53,081 bases of DNA from an uncultured Paenibacillus sp. (GTDB lineage: Bacteria; Bacillota; Bacilli; Paenibacillales; Paenibacillaceae). Positions 25,172-33,301 of this stretch are shown one piece after another (the stretch's first letter is position 1; every line of letters begins with the position of its first letter). Both the position numbers and the translations under genes were made by a program. The notes beneath the pieces are model-generated. The model saw only the letters and a list, made by a program, of their open reading frames with translations, ran no database searches and was not told the origin of the DNA. The stretch lies in assembly GCA_927443375.1 (NCBI GenBank), contig CAKMKL010000161.1, forward strand, positions 1 through 53,081, in the 5' to 3' direction.

Positions 25172-25999
25172 TTGAACAAAACCGTAGTCAATAAGAGTAT
25201 CGCCACGCTGATTATGCTGTTCTTCAGCATTGTGATGATCGTGCCCTTCCTATGGATGATCAGTACTTCCTTTAAAACCCCGGCGGAAGTATTCCAGTAC
25301 CCGATCCGGTGGATTCCCGCTCATTTCAATTGGAGCCATCATGTGAAGGTCTGGACGGGAGACAACAGCTTTGTGCTGTATTACCTGAATTCCCTGAAGG
25401 TTGCGGTGCTCAGCACCGTAGGCGCTGTCTGCCTGTCCGCGTTAGCCGCCTATGGATTTTCCAGAATAGAGTTCAAAGGCCGGAGTACCATGTTCCTGGT
25501 GTATTTATCCATGATGATGGTTCCCCCTCAGGTGCTGTTTGTGCCCAAATTCATCATGTTCGAGTGGGCCGGCATCTACAACACTCACTGGGCGCTTATT
25601 CTGCCCGGAATGTTCACCATCTTCGGGGTATTCATGATGCGGCAATTTTTCCTCTCCGTACCCCATGAGATTTCGGAAGCGGCTTTTATCGACGGCGCCG
25701 GACATTTCCGGATCTTCTCGCGGATTATTCTGCCGATGGCCAAGCCTTCCCTGGCTACCCTGGCAATCATCGACTTCTCATGGCACTGGAATGACTATGA
25801 GAATGCCCTCGTCTTTCTGATCGACCATGATCTGTTCACCGTTCCGCTTGGCCTGCAGAATTTCATTCTCGAGAATAACGTGGACTACAACGGAATGATG
25901 GCGGCAGCGACCGCCGGTATTATCCCGATGATCCTCGTATTCCTGATCGGGCAGAAATATATTATTGAAGGTGTGGCAAGCTCGGCAGTCAAAGGCTGA
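25172..25999 (+). CDS. Sugar ABC transporter permease, MalG/YtcP-type
   Basis: This second permease has 275 residues and six membrane segments (LIMLFFSIVMIVPFLWMIS at the start). Its EAA loop is EAAFIDGAGHFRIFSRIILP near residue 168. The start is TTG at 25172 with AAGGAG nine bases upstream, overlapping the end of the first permease region; translation is probably coupled. It forms the membrane channel with the preceding gene, and a FAD-dependent oxidoreductase gene follows after 31 bases. Confidence 0.92.
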   Translation: MNKTVVNKSIATLIMLFFSIVMIVPFLWMISTSFKTPAEVFQYPIRWIPAHFNWSHHVKVWTGDNSFVLYYLNSLKVAVLSTVGAVCLSALAAYGFSRIEFKGRSTMFLVYLSMMMVPPQVLFVPKFIMFEWAGIYNTHWALILPGMFTIFGVFMMRQFFLSVPHEISEAAFIDGAGHFRIFSRIILPMAKPSLATLAIIDFSWHWNDYENALVFLIDHDLFTVPLGLQNFILENNVDYNGMMAAATAGIIPMILVFLIGQKYIIEGVASSAVKG

Positions 26000-26030
26000 T
26001 CAGCCTGCATGAAGGGAGAGCGAAACCGTT

Positions 26031-28286
26031 ATGAAAATGGAGTATGTACGCAGTGACGTTACGGTAGTGGGCGGAGGGCTGGCAGGGGTATGTGCCGCTG
26101 TTGCCGCCGCCCGCCTGGGCAAAAAGGTGGCATTAATTCAGAACCGTCCCGTTCTGGGCGGCAATTCCAGCAGCGAGGTGCGGGTATGGGTGTGCGGGGC
26201 GACCGCCCACGGCACGAACCGCTATGCCCGGGAGACGGGAATCATGGGCGAGCTGTTCGTGGAGAACCAGTACCGTAATCCGGACGGCAATCCTTATTTA
26301 TGGGACCTGGTTATTCTGGAAACCGTCCTCGCCGAACCCAATATTACCCTTTACCTCAATACCGATGTGCATGAAGTAGAGGCCGGAGGCGAAGAAGACG
26401 CGCGGCAGATACAGGCGGTTACCGGCTGGATGATGGGCTCGGAGCGGAGAATCCGCTTTGAGAGTCCGGTCTTCCTCGATTGTACGGGCGACGGCCTGAT
26501 CGGATTCCTGGCCGGGGCCAAATTCCGGATCGGCCGGGAAGCGCGGCATGAATATAATGAAGAATGGGCCCCGGAGACAGCTGACGGCATTACACTCGGC
26601 AGTACGCTGCTCTTCTATACCAAGGATGCCGGCCACCCCGTGAGATTCGTTCCGCCATCCTTCGCCAAGGATATTTCTCAGACGAACATCCCCCTGAAGC
26701 GGATCATCCGCAGCGGCGATTCGGGCTGCCACTACTGGTGGATCGAATGGGGCGGGGAGCTGGATATCGTACACGATAACGAACGGATCCGCGACGAGCT
26801 CTGGGCTGTCATCTACGGAATCTGGGATTACATCAAGAATTCCGGCCAATTCGATGCCGCGAACATGACCCTCGAATGGGTCGGCTCCCAGCCCGGCAAG
26901 CGGGAATACCGCCGCTTCACCGGAGATTATACACTGACCCAGAATGATATTATCAGCCAGAAGCTGTTTGAGGACCGGGTGGCCTTCGGCGGCTGGTCGA
27001 TTGATCTGCATCCGCCGCAGGGCATGTATGCGGCAGCCAGCGGCTCGAAGCATATGCATGCTGACGGCAACTACCATATCCCGCTGCGCAGCCTGTATTC
27101 GGCCAATGTGTCCAATCTGCTGTTTGCCGGGCGCAACATTAGCGCGACCCATGTCGCGTTCGGGACCACGAGAGTCATGGCTACCTGCGCCATCATGGGC
27201 GAGGCCGCCGGAACAGCCGCCGCACTCTGTGCCGATAAGGGAATCACACCCGCAGAGCTATCGCGGGAGCATACTCCGGCCCTGCAGCAGATGCTGCTGA
27301 AGCAGGATGCTTCGGTACTCGGTCTGCTCAACTCTGATGATGCCGACCTGGCCCGCCAGGCCAAGGTGTCCGCTTCCTCCTTCCTGTCCGGGATCTCCAT
27401 CGGGGCAGGCGAGGAAAGATATCCCCTGGAGCATGACATTGCCATGCTGCTTCCCGCTGATCCGGGGATAAGCGGAACCCTGGATTGGCTGCTGGATGCG
27501 GCACAGGATACGACGCTGAAGGTTGAATTCTGGAGCACCGGGCGGCCGGAAAATTACGTGCCAGCTGTACTGGAATATGAGACTGAAATATCTGTAGGCG
27601 CAGGAGACAGGCAATGGGTACCTGTCAGCCTGAACTGGTCACCGGCGGAGGCTCAAAATGCCTTTATCATCGTACGCAGGAATCCAGCCATTCAGCTGTA
27701 TCTTACCGCTAAGCCGCTCAGCGGACTGCTGGCCTTGGAGCGGGGGGCAGCTCCCGGGGTCTCCAAGGATTTGGAAGACCACGACAGCAGCCAGCCTGTG
27801 GTGGAATGGAGCACCAAACGCCTGGTCCGCAAGGTCTTTTGCCTGCGTACCTCCTTTCCTACCAGCGCCTACCGGCCGGAGCATGTAATAGACGGCTACC
27901 GGCGGCCGTATGGCGGACCGCATCTCTGGCTCTCGGAATCTCTTGAACAGGATACAGAGCCCTGGCTTGCCCTGGAATGGGCGGAGAAGCAGCAGATCCG
28001 GGAAATCCAGCTTATATTCAATGATGATGTGAATGAGGATCTGATCAATCTGCATCATCACCGGACCCCTTTCGAAGTGATTCCCGAACTGGTCCGCTGC
28101 TATCGTCTTGAATCGCTGGATAATACGGGAAACTGGGTGACCGTGCTTAGTGAGCAGAACAACCGGAAGCGGAAACGGGTTCATCTGCTGGAAGCCCCGC
28201 TTGAAACCCGGGCTGTCAGGGTAGTCGTTACAGCAACTAATGGTTCTCCTTATGCAGAAATTATTGAAGTCCGCGCCTATACTTAA
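26031..28286 (+). CDS. FAD-dependent oxidoreductase (FAD_oxidored family) with C-terminal beta domain
   Basis: The N-terminal FAD-binding fold is plain: VVGGGLAGVCAAVAAARLG, then NRPVLGGNSSSEVRVWVCG. It is followed by a family-type body (FAGRNISATHVAFGTTRVMAT) to about residue 440. The last ~300 residues form beta-rich segments of a jelly-roll kind (WSTGRPENYVPAVLEYE; RAVRVVVTATNGSPYAEI). No signal peptide is seen. In this family the substrate is rarely known, and members are often linked to sugar ABC transporters, as here. AAGGGAG precedes the ATG. It is the last gene of the permease operon. Oxidation of a sugar or sugar-derived compound brought in by the transporter is inferred. Confidence 0.82.
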   Translation: MKMEYVRSDVTVVGGGLAGVCAAVAAARLGKKVALIQNRPVLGGNSSSEVRVWVCGATAHGTNRYARETGIMGELFVENQYRNPDGNPYLWDLVILETVLAEPNITLYLNTDVHEVEAGGEEDARQIQAVTGWMMGSERRIRFESPVFLDCTGDGLIGFLAGAKFRIGREARHEYNEEWAPETADGITLGSTLLFYTKDAGHPVRFVPPSFAKDISQTNIPLKRIIRSGDSGCHYWWIEWGGELDIVHDNERIRDELWAVIYGIWDYIKNSGQFDAANMTLEWVGSQPGKREYRRFTGDYTLTQNDIISQKLFEDRVAFGGWSIDLHPPQGMYAAASGSKHMHADGNYHIPLRSLYSANVSNLLFAGRNISATHVAFGTTRVMATCAIMGEAAGTAAALCADKGITPAELSREHTPALQQMLLKQDASVLGLLNSDDADLARQAKVSASSFLSGISIGAGEERYPLEHDIAMLLPADPGISGTLDWLLDAAQDTTLKVEFWSTGRPENYVPAVLEYETEISVGAGDRQWVPVSLNWSPAEAQNAFIIVRRNPAIQLYLTAKPLSGLLALERGAAPGVSKDLEDHDSSQPVVEWSTKRLVRKVFCLRTSFPTSAYRPEHVIDGYRRPYGGPHLWLSESLEQDTEPWLALEWAEKQQIREIQLIFNDDVNEDLINLHHHRTPFEVIPELVRCYRLESLDNTGNWVTVLSEQNNRKRKRVHLLEAPLETRAVRVVVTATNGSPYAEIIEVRAYT

Positions 28287-28337
28287 TATCCGGCGATAGC
28301 GCAGGCAAGAGCCTGCCGTTGCAACTTCTATAAACAG

Positions 28338-28377
28338 AAAGGAGCCTTCCGCTGAAGTCCGGCAAGGTTCCTTTTTT
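28338..28377 (+). terminator. Terminator after the FAD oxidoreductase gene
   Basis: AAAGGAGCCTT pairs with AAGGTTCCTTT (one mismatch) and ends in a run of six T. A smaller GCAGGC-AAGA-GCCTGC hairpin at 28301-28316 precedes it. Confidence 0.88.
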
Positions 28378-28438
28378 GCGCATAGAACACCGGAACGAAC
28401 CCGGCCAGGTTATCTCTGTCATCAGCCTCCGAAGGACT

Positions 28439-28467
28439 TTGACAGGAACATTTGTTCGGTATATACT
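28439..28467 (+). promoter_or_regulatory. Promoter with LexA-box-like palindrome between -35 and -10
   Basis: TTGACA (28439-28444) and TATACT (28462-28467) stand exactly 17 bases apart, an almost ideal sigma-A promoter. The spacer holds GGAACATTTGTTCG (28445-28458). That matches the Bacillus LexA consensus CGAACNNNNGTTCG except for the first base. LexA bound there would block polymerase, so the downstream DNA-repair pair should be part of the SOS response. Confidence 0.75.
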
Positions 28468-28491
28468 TCTCCTTATGAGGAGTGTGTTTCC

Positions 28492-29808
28492 GTGGATATG
28501 ATGGAGAAACTTGAAATTTTAACAGCTTCGGCCAAATATGATGTAGCCTGCACCTCAAGCGGGGCAAGCCGTTCAGGACAGCCCGGAAGCCTGGGCAATG
28601 CGGTCAGCATGGGCATCTGCCACAGCTTCGCGGCAGACGGACGCTGCATTTCGCTGCTCAAGGTCCTTATGACTAACGGCTGCATTTATGACTGCGCCTA
28701 CTGCGTGAACCGCAAATCCAATCCTACACGGCGGGCTGCGTTTACACCCGAGGAGATTGCCAATCTTACGATGCAGTTCTACCGCCGCAATTACATAGAG
28801 GGCCTGTTCCTCAGCTCCGGCATTATGCGGAGTCCCGATTATACCACCGAGCAGCTGATTGCCGCCCTTGAGCTGCTGCGCAACGTCTATAATTTCAGAG
28901 GATACATCCATGTAAAAGCCATTCCCGGCGCAGACGATGTGCTGCTGTCCCGGCTCGGCCTGCTTGCCGACCGCATGAGCGTCAACATTGAGCTGCCCTC
29001 CCAGGAGAGTCTCAACAAGCTGGCTCCGGACAAGAGCAAACAATCCATTCTGAAGCCGATGGGCCTCATCAAAAATAAGATCACAGAGAACAGCTCGGAT
29101 CTTGTTAAATACAAGCATGCTCCCCGCTTCGCGCCTGCCGGGCAGAGCACCCAGATGATTGTCGGCGCCACGCCGGATACTGATTATCAGATTCTGAATC
29201 TTACGGAAGGCCTGTACCGGAAGTACGGGCTGAAGCGTATTTTCTACTCTGCCTACACCCCCGTAGTCGAGGATTCGCTCCTGCCCGCACTCGATACGAA
29301 ACCGCCGCTGCTGCGGGAGCACCGGCTCTATCAGGCGGATTGGCTGCTGCGTTTCTACGGCTTTGAAGCTAAGGAGCTGCTGGATGAAGCTACGCCGAAC
29401 TTCAACCCGCTGCTGGACCCGAAATGCAGCTGGGCCATCAACCACCGGGAGCAGTTCCCGGTGGAGATTAACCGCGCACCCTATGAGACGCTGCTGCGCG
29501 TGCCCGGCATCGGCGTAAGAAGCGCCCAGCGGATTCTCAAGGCGCGCAAGGCCGGAAGCCTGGATTTCTACGCGCTGAAGAAGCTCGGCGTGGTGCTCAA
29601 ACGCGCCCAGTTCTTCATTACCTGCAAAGGCAAACCGCTGGAGGGGCTAAAGGTGGGCGAGCATACCCTGCTTCGTTCGCTCATGTCCGGACAGGAGCTG
29701 GCCAAGTTCCAGCAGCCGGAGGTCGAGCAGTTGTCCTTCTTCGACGACAGCTATATGGCAGCCTTGCCGGAGGCAGGCACAGCGGCCACCTTCGGGAAAG
29801 GGGTCTAG
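28492..29808 (+). CDS. Putative DNA modification/repair radical SAM protein
   Basis: This radical S-adenosylmethionine protein has 438 residues. The cluster-binding motif CIYDCAYC lies near residue 64, and the C-terminal part carries a helix-hairpin-helix-like DNA-binding segment (LLRVPGIGVRSAQRILKARK). The layout matches the TIGR03916-type 'DNA modification/repair' radical SAM family, whose reaction is not known to me. The GTG start has GAGGAG nine bases upstream. The next gene begins six bases after the stop and is the regular partner of the family. The promoter upstream carries a LexA-box-like site. A role in repair of a damaged or modified base is inferred. Confidence 0.88.
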   Translation: MDMMEKLEILTASAKYDVACTSSGASRSGQPGSLGNAVSMGICHSFAADGRCISLLKVLMTNGCIYDCAYCVNRKSNPTRRAAFTPEEIANLTMQFYRRNYIEGLFLSSGIMRSPDYTTEQLIAALELLRNVYNFRGYIHVKAIPGADDVLLSRLGLLADRMSVNIELPSQESLNKLAPDKSKQSILKPMGLIKNKITENSSDLVKYKHAPRFAPAGQSTQMIVGATPDTDYQILNLTEGLYRKYGLKRIFYSAYTPVVEDSLLPALDTKPPLLREHRLYQADWLLRFYGFEAKELLDEATPNFNPLLDPKCSWAINHREQFPVEINRAPYETLLRVPGIGVRSAQRILKARKAGSLDFYALKKLGVVLKRAQFFITCKGKPLEGLKVGEHTLLRSLMSGQELAKFQQPEVEQLSFFDDSYMAALPEAGTAATFGKGV

Positions 29809-29813
29809 GCGTC

Positions 29814-30644
29814 ATGTTCAAGACAACCGCCTTGGCCTACACTTATGACGGCAGCTTTGAGGGCCTGCTATGCTGCGTGTTCGAGAGCTATGAGTGGAAA
29901 GAAACTCCGCTGGCCATCCACTCGGACGGCGACAGTCAAGGGCTGCTGCTGGAGTCCAAATGGATTGAAACCGACAGCGTCAAGGCCGGCCGGGTGCTGC
30001 GCTCCATCCCGCTGAAGATCTCTCCCGAGGCGGAGGAGCTGGTACGGCTTGGCTTCTGGTCTAATATCGCAGATAAAGAAATGCTGCTGCTGAACTTCCT
30101 GTATCTCGGCTTTGCCCATGGCCGCAAGGTCATGAACATGCTGGCCGATGATACGGTCAGTGCCTTGAACAAGGCGGTCCAGCAGCTCCGGCGGGAAGGG
30201 CATCATTATCTGGGCTTCGTGCGGTTCAGCGTATATGGTCCAATCATGGCGGCAGTGATTGAACCCCGGGGGTATATCCTTCCCGTCATTGAGGATCATT
30301 TCTGCGACCGGTTCCAGAATGAGAGCTTCATGATCTACGATAAGACCCATAGGATGGCGCTCCTCCACCAGCCCGGCCGGCAGGCCATCATTCCGCTGCA
30401 GGAATGGATTCCGCCCGAGCCGGACGAAGCGGAATCCGCCTACCGCCGCCTCTGGCAGGGATTCTACAACGCCATCGGAATCAAGGAGCGCAAGAACGAC
30501 CGGCTGCGGGCATCCCACATGCCGAAGCGCTACTGGAAGCAGCTGCCGGAGATGAACGGCAATGCTCCAGCCCTGCCGGCGCTCCCTGCCAGGCAGGAGC
30601 AGACTCCTAGGCGGCTGAAGAGCGGGCAGCGGGAATTGCAGTAA
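29814..30644 (+). CDS. DUF4130 (TIGR03915-type) DNA-metabolism partner protein
   Basis: This protein of 276 residues belongs to the family that accompanies the radical SAM repair protein. It opens with AYTYDGSFEGLLCCVFESY and contains LGFVRFSVYGPIMAAVIEPRG and YDKTHRMALLH, the conserved family segments. The C-terminus has a basic region (ERKNDRLRASHMPKRYWKQLPE) shared by the family. There are no membrane segments. It is co-transcribed with the preceding gene (six-base gap). Its biochemical role is unknown; a glycosylase or nuclease-like function has been suggested only by context. Confidence 0.85.
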   Translation: MFKTTALAYTYDGSFEGLLCCVFESYEWKETPLAIHSDGDSQGLLLESKWIETDSVKAGRVLRSIPLKISPEAEELVRLGFWSNIADKEMLLLNFLYLGFAHGRKVMNMLADDTVSALNKAVQQLRREGHHYLGFVRFSVYGPIMAAVIEPRGYILPVIEDHFCDRFQNESFMIYDKTHRMALLHQPGRQAIIPLQEWIPPEPDEAESAYRRLWQGFYNAIGIKERKNDRLRASHMPKRYWKQLPEMNGNAPALPALPARQEQTPRRLKSGQRELQ

Positions 30645-30645
30645 A

Positions 30646-30668
30646 AAAGACACCCCGATGGAGTGTCC
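30646..30668. terminator. Hairpin between convergent DUF4130 and DUF3021 genes
   Basis: AGACAC pairs with GTGTCC/GTGTCT-like bases around ACCCCGATGG, with A run on one side and T-rich bases on the other. It shares the core AAAAGACACC with the terminators at 44361 and 47241. Confidence 0.55.
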
Positions 30669-30701
30669 TTGCGGCTGGAAGCTGCTCCCTGTCCCCTCAC
30701 C

Positions 30702-31112
30702 CTATTTTATAATCCGGTTCAGCTCCTCCGCCTTCTTCCTGCTGTCCGCTTTGGCATAGAAGTAGAACGCTATCGTATGCAGCACCACTGTCAACAACAG
30801 CATACCGGGCCACCAGGGGAGAATGAACTCATACATTTCGGTTGAATATAGCCAGACAGCCGCAGTGCTGCCTGTGATGGAGAGAACCGACGAAATAAGA
30901 ATGTTCCAGACCGGCCTGAACGTGAAATGATTCCACAGCGCATCGTACATTACCCCGAATACCGCAGCCGCTATAACTGCAATACCCGCGACCCGCCACA
31001 AATACTGCATGCTGATTAACTTATCGCCGTTAAAAACAGTTAACAGCAGCGTCACCCATAATGAAGTGACTGTAAATACCTGAAAGAACGAATGCTTTAA
31101 TTGATTGATCAT
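30702..31112 (-). CDS. DUF3021-type four-helix membrane protein
   Basis: This membrane protein of 136 residues has four hydrophobic segments (about 13-30, 37-58, 72-93 and 98-120) and a charged tail (KADSRKKAEELNRIIK). The architecture and pairing with a LytTR gene match DUF3021 proteins. Its start overlaps the LytTR stop by four bases, so it is translationally coupled to that gene. In other LytTR/membrane-protein pairs the membrane partner restrains the regulator; that is the likely role here (inference). Confidence 0.8.
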   Translation of the reverse strand: MINQLKHSFFQVFTVTSLWVTLLLTVFNGDKLISMQYLWRVAGIAVIAAAVFGVMYDALWNHFTFRPVWNILISSVLSITGSTAAVWLYSTEMYEFILPWWPGMLLLTVVLHTIAFYFYAKADSRKKAEELNRIIK

Positions 31113-31519
31113 GAGAGCTTCCCCCTAAAGTTTTTGATGTAAAAGCGGCTGACCAAATAGCTTGAACCATCTGTTAATACTACTTGGATCCGTGCATTAT
31201 CCGTGGATGAGAACTCCTTAATGTAGCTGGTGTTGATGATCGTCGTATTATTGATTTTCACAAAATGCGGCGACTCCAGGCTGCCCTCGATCCCCTTCAA
31301 CCGTTTGTTCAGCAGATATCTTTCACCGGTAATCACACGTACATTGCATATCCGGTCCTCGGATTCTATTACAGCAACGGAGCTGAGCAGAATCTGAACA
31401 TTGCGGTCGTTTTTAGGATGGATGACGACAAGCTTCTGTCCGGAGTGATGTATAGCCTCCCTAATCTGCCCCCAATGTTCTGCTTCTGCGGTTACCAGAA
31501 TCTGTTCGTTTTCTTGCAT
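31109..31519 (-). CDS. LytTR-family DNA-binding regulator
   Basis: This 136-residue protein is made almost wholly of a LytTR DNA-binding domain. Residues 45-135 hold VAVIESEDRICNVRVITGERY and SPHFVKINNTTIINTSYIKEF, the family pattern. There is no receiver domain, so it is regulated by its partner rather than by phosphorylation. It overlaps the membrane-protein gene by four bases. The ribosome binding site is weak (no clear GGAGG). Targets are unknown; LytTR regulators without receivers often regulate their own operon. Confidence 0.88.
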   Translation of the reverse strand: MQENEQILVTAEAEHWGQIREAIHHSGQKLVVIHPKNDRNVQILLSSVAVIESEDRICNVRVITGERYLLNKRLKGIEGSLESPHFVKINNTTIINTSYIKEFSSTDNARIQVVLTDGSSYLVSRFYIKNFRGKLS

Positions 31520-31571
31520 GAATCAGCAATTTTGTTGCAATCCCCGTTCATCACCCGCTGTTACGGACATA

Positions 31572-31593
31572 AAAAAACACCCTTCCGGGTGTT
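31572..31593 (-). terminator. Terminator of the aldo/keto reductase gene
   Basis: AACACCC pairs with GGGTGTT around a short loop. On the minus strand the stem is followed by TTTTT. Confidence 0.9.
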
Positions 31594-31616
31594 ACGGTGT
31601 ACTGCTAACTCTATGT

Positions 31617-32459
31617 TTACATCTCTTCATACGTTGCCGGGTCCTGCCCCCACAAACGGCCTTCCTCCCTGCCGAGTGCCGAGATCACCTTCATCTCTGC
31701 TTCCGACAGCTCGAAATCGAAGATCTCCAGATTCTCCTTCTGATGCGCAAGGGAACTCGCTCTGGGGATAGGGATGGCGCCAAGCTGAATATGCCAGCGC
31801 AGTATGGCTTGGGTCGGTGTTTTGCCGTGAGCTGCGGCGATGCTGCCAATCTGTTCATTCTCCAGCATGCTGTGGCCTCGGCCCAGCGGACTCCAGGATT
31901 CCGTGACAATGCCGTGTTCAGCATCCTTCGCAAGCTGCAACTCCTGATTAAATAACGGATGCAGCTCCACTTGATTGATGCTCGGGGCGACCCCGGTCTC
32001 TTTTATAATACGTTCATTATGCTCCGGCAGGAAATTGCAGACGCCGATGGAACGGATATAGCCACGCTTTTTCGCCTCGATCATCGCCTGCCAGGCTTCC
32101 ACATACTTACCAACCTTAGGATTCGGCCAATGAATCAGATACAGATCGTAGTAATCCAAGCCGCCTCTATATAATGATTCCTCTATCGTCTCCAGTGCTT
32201 CCTTGTAGGCATGATGACGGCCCGGCAGCTTCGAAGTAATCAGCAGCTCTTCCCTCGGCACCGCACTCTGGCGGACAGCTTGTCCGACCATGCCCTCATT
32301 CTCATAGTTGAACGCCGAATCAATCAGCCGGTACCCGGCATCAATGGCAGCAGTGAGCACCTTCACTCCCTCTGCCCCCTTAATAAAAGCGGTCCCAAAA
32401 CCTATAGCCGGCACCTTCAGGCCATCGTTCAACACCTTCTCCGGAATCTTCTGGCTCAT
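31617..32459 (-). CDS. Aldo/keto reductase
   Basis: This 280-residue NADPH-dependent reductase is of the usual length for AKR family members. The catalytic tetrad residues can be placed: Asp in LIDSAFNYENEG (near residue 47) with the Tyr just after it, Lys in LLITSKLPG (near 77) and His in LYLIHWPNP (near 110). NADPH-binding SPLGRG and IPIPRAS are present. AAGGAGG lies about 7 bases before the ATG. It stands alone. The substrate is not predicted; close relatives act on 2,5-diketogluconate or other small carbonyls. Confidence 0.92.
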   Translation of the reverse strand: MSQKIPEKVLNDGLKVPAIGFGTAFIKGAEGVKVLTAAIDAGYRLIDSAFNYENEGMVGQAVRQSAVPREELLITSKLPGRHHAYKEALETIEESLYRGGLDYYDLYLIHWPNPKVGKYVEAWQAMIEAKKRGYIRSIGVCNFLPEHNERIIKETGVAPSINQVELHPLFNQELQLAKDAEHGIVTESWSPLGRGHSMLENEQIGSIAAAHGKTPTQAILRWHIQLGAIPIPRASSLAHQKENLEIFDFELSEAEMKVISALGREEGRLWGQDPATYEEM

Positions 32460-32545
32460 CGTATTACCTCCTTAGCTAGGTTATTTTAACCATAGCACTT
32501 CGCGCCCCCTTAGGCAAAATACGATACGCCCATGATAAATAAAAA

Positions 32546-32592
32546 AGCAAGGCAAGGAAGCACGCTCCGAAGAACCGGCTCACCTGTCTTGC
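32546..32592 (-). terminator. Terminator of the broken minus-strand small gene
   Basis: AAGCAAGGCA pairs with TGTCTTGCTT (one mismatch). On the minus strand six T follow. It lies 14 bases past the stop of the small ORF at 32607. Confidence 0.75.
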
Positions 32593-32606
32593 TTAACGAA
32601 TTCCAT

Positions 32607-32725
32607 CTAAAAATCCATCCAGAAAAATTGCGAAACCGCCAGAATCAGCCCGATACCATTCACGACGATAAAATTCCGTTTAATACAACCATAATAATGA
32701 GTGCAAGCCACCAATTCGCTGCCAT
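32607..32725 (-). pseudogene. Small two-helix membrane protein gene with a -1 frameshift
   Basis: Reading from ATG 32725 gives MAANWWLALIIMVVLNGIL and then SS-stop, while the +1 frame continues as VVNGIGLILAVSQFFWMDF to a stop at 32607. The span of 119 bases is one short of 40 codons, so a single base seems to be lost. The intact product would be a 39-residue two-helix membrane protein. GGAGGAG lies upstream and a terminator follows. A sequencing or assembly error is possible. Confidence 0.45.
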
Positions 32726-32852
32726 GCCGATTCCAGCCTTTCTCCTCCGAATCTCTGTTCCAAAGATGCACATTTCACTTCATTATACGAGAAATTCGCT
32801 TATACTGTTTGCAGTTGGCTCTCAGCATAAAATGTGATTAGGAGTGAGCGCG

Positions 32853-33096
32853 TTGTCCCAAAGTCTGTACCTAACCAATTATTGCGATAAAAGATGTTCC
32901 GTTCACTTCATTTAGCCGGTTTAGTGACAAAGACTTCGATGGTTACTACAAAAAAAGAATCCGCACGGAAGAGTGGCTCTACAGTTCATTTATAGCTTTA
33001 GGAGGGAAACCGCAAAGTGCACACCCCATTTATTTTGTGCTGGGGGAAAGTACCTATTTGAATCAATAGTTTGACAATGGGCTGCAAGCTAAATGA
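32853..33096 (+). pseudogene. Decayed ORF of unknown family
   Basis: A TTG with AGGAGTG upstream opens SQSLYLTNYCDKRCSVHF, after which the frame shifts by +1 (around 32913). It goes on as DKDFDGYYKKRIRTEEWLYSSFIALGGKPQSAHP, shown here in parts, then meets a stop (33067-33069) and more stops. The fragments look coding, but I cannot name the family. Confidence 0.5.
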
Positions 33097-33168
33097 TTTG
33101 GTTCAAAAGAACCGATATATGCTATGAAATGATAAATATGTGAAGCAAGCAGATATTATTACTAAATA

Positions 33169-33193
33169 AAAAGGCAGGGCCCCGTTTCCGAAG
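33169..33193. terminator. Hairpin in the AT-rich gap
   Basis: AAAGGCA pairs with TGCCTTT around a short GC-rich loop. It probably belonged to the decayed plus-strand ORF. Confidence 0.55.
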
Positions 33194-33301
33194 GACTTGC
33201 CTTTGCTATATATCCGTCTGGTCACATTATTCGAACTGCCGGTGGAGCCGCCTAAGTGCAAAGAATCCATAGGTGTTGTGATAAGTCTTTCTTAGTATGT
33301 A

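Larger units (their letters stand above)
32460..33301. other. Gap of about 840 bases with two decayed small genes
   Basis: No intact gene was found. The stretch holds a minus-strand two-helix ORF broken by a likely single-base deletion, a plus-strand ORF remnant with a frameshift and stops, and two hairpins, all listed separately. The ORF at 32532-32837 in the track is not supported. Confidence 0.6.

Noticed and set aside
32532-32837. 101-residue plus-strand ORF
   Set aside because: It crosses a terminator hairpin and the broken minus-strand micro-gene, and it lacks a ribosome binding site.
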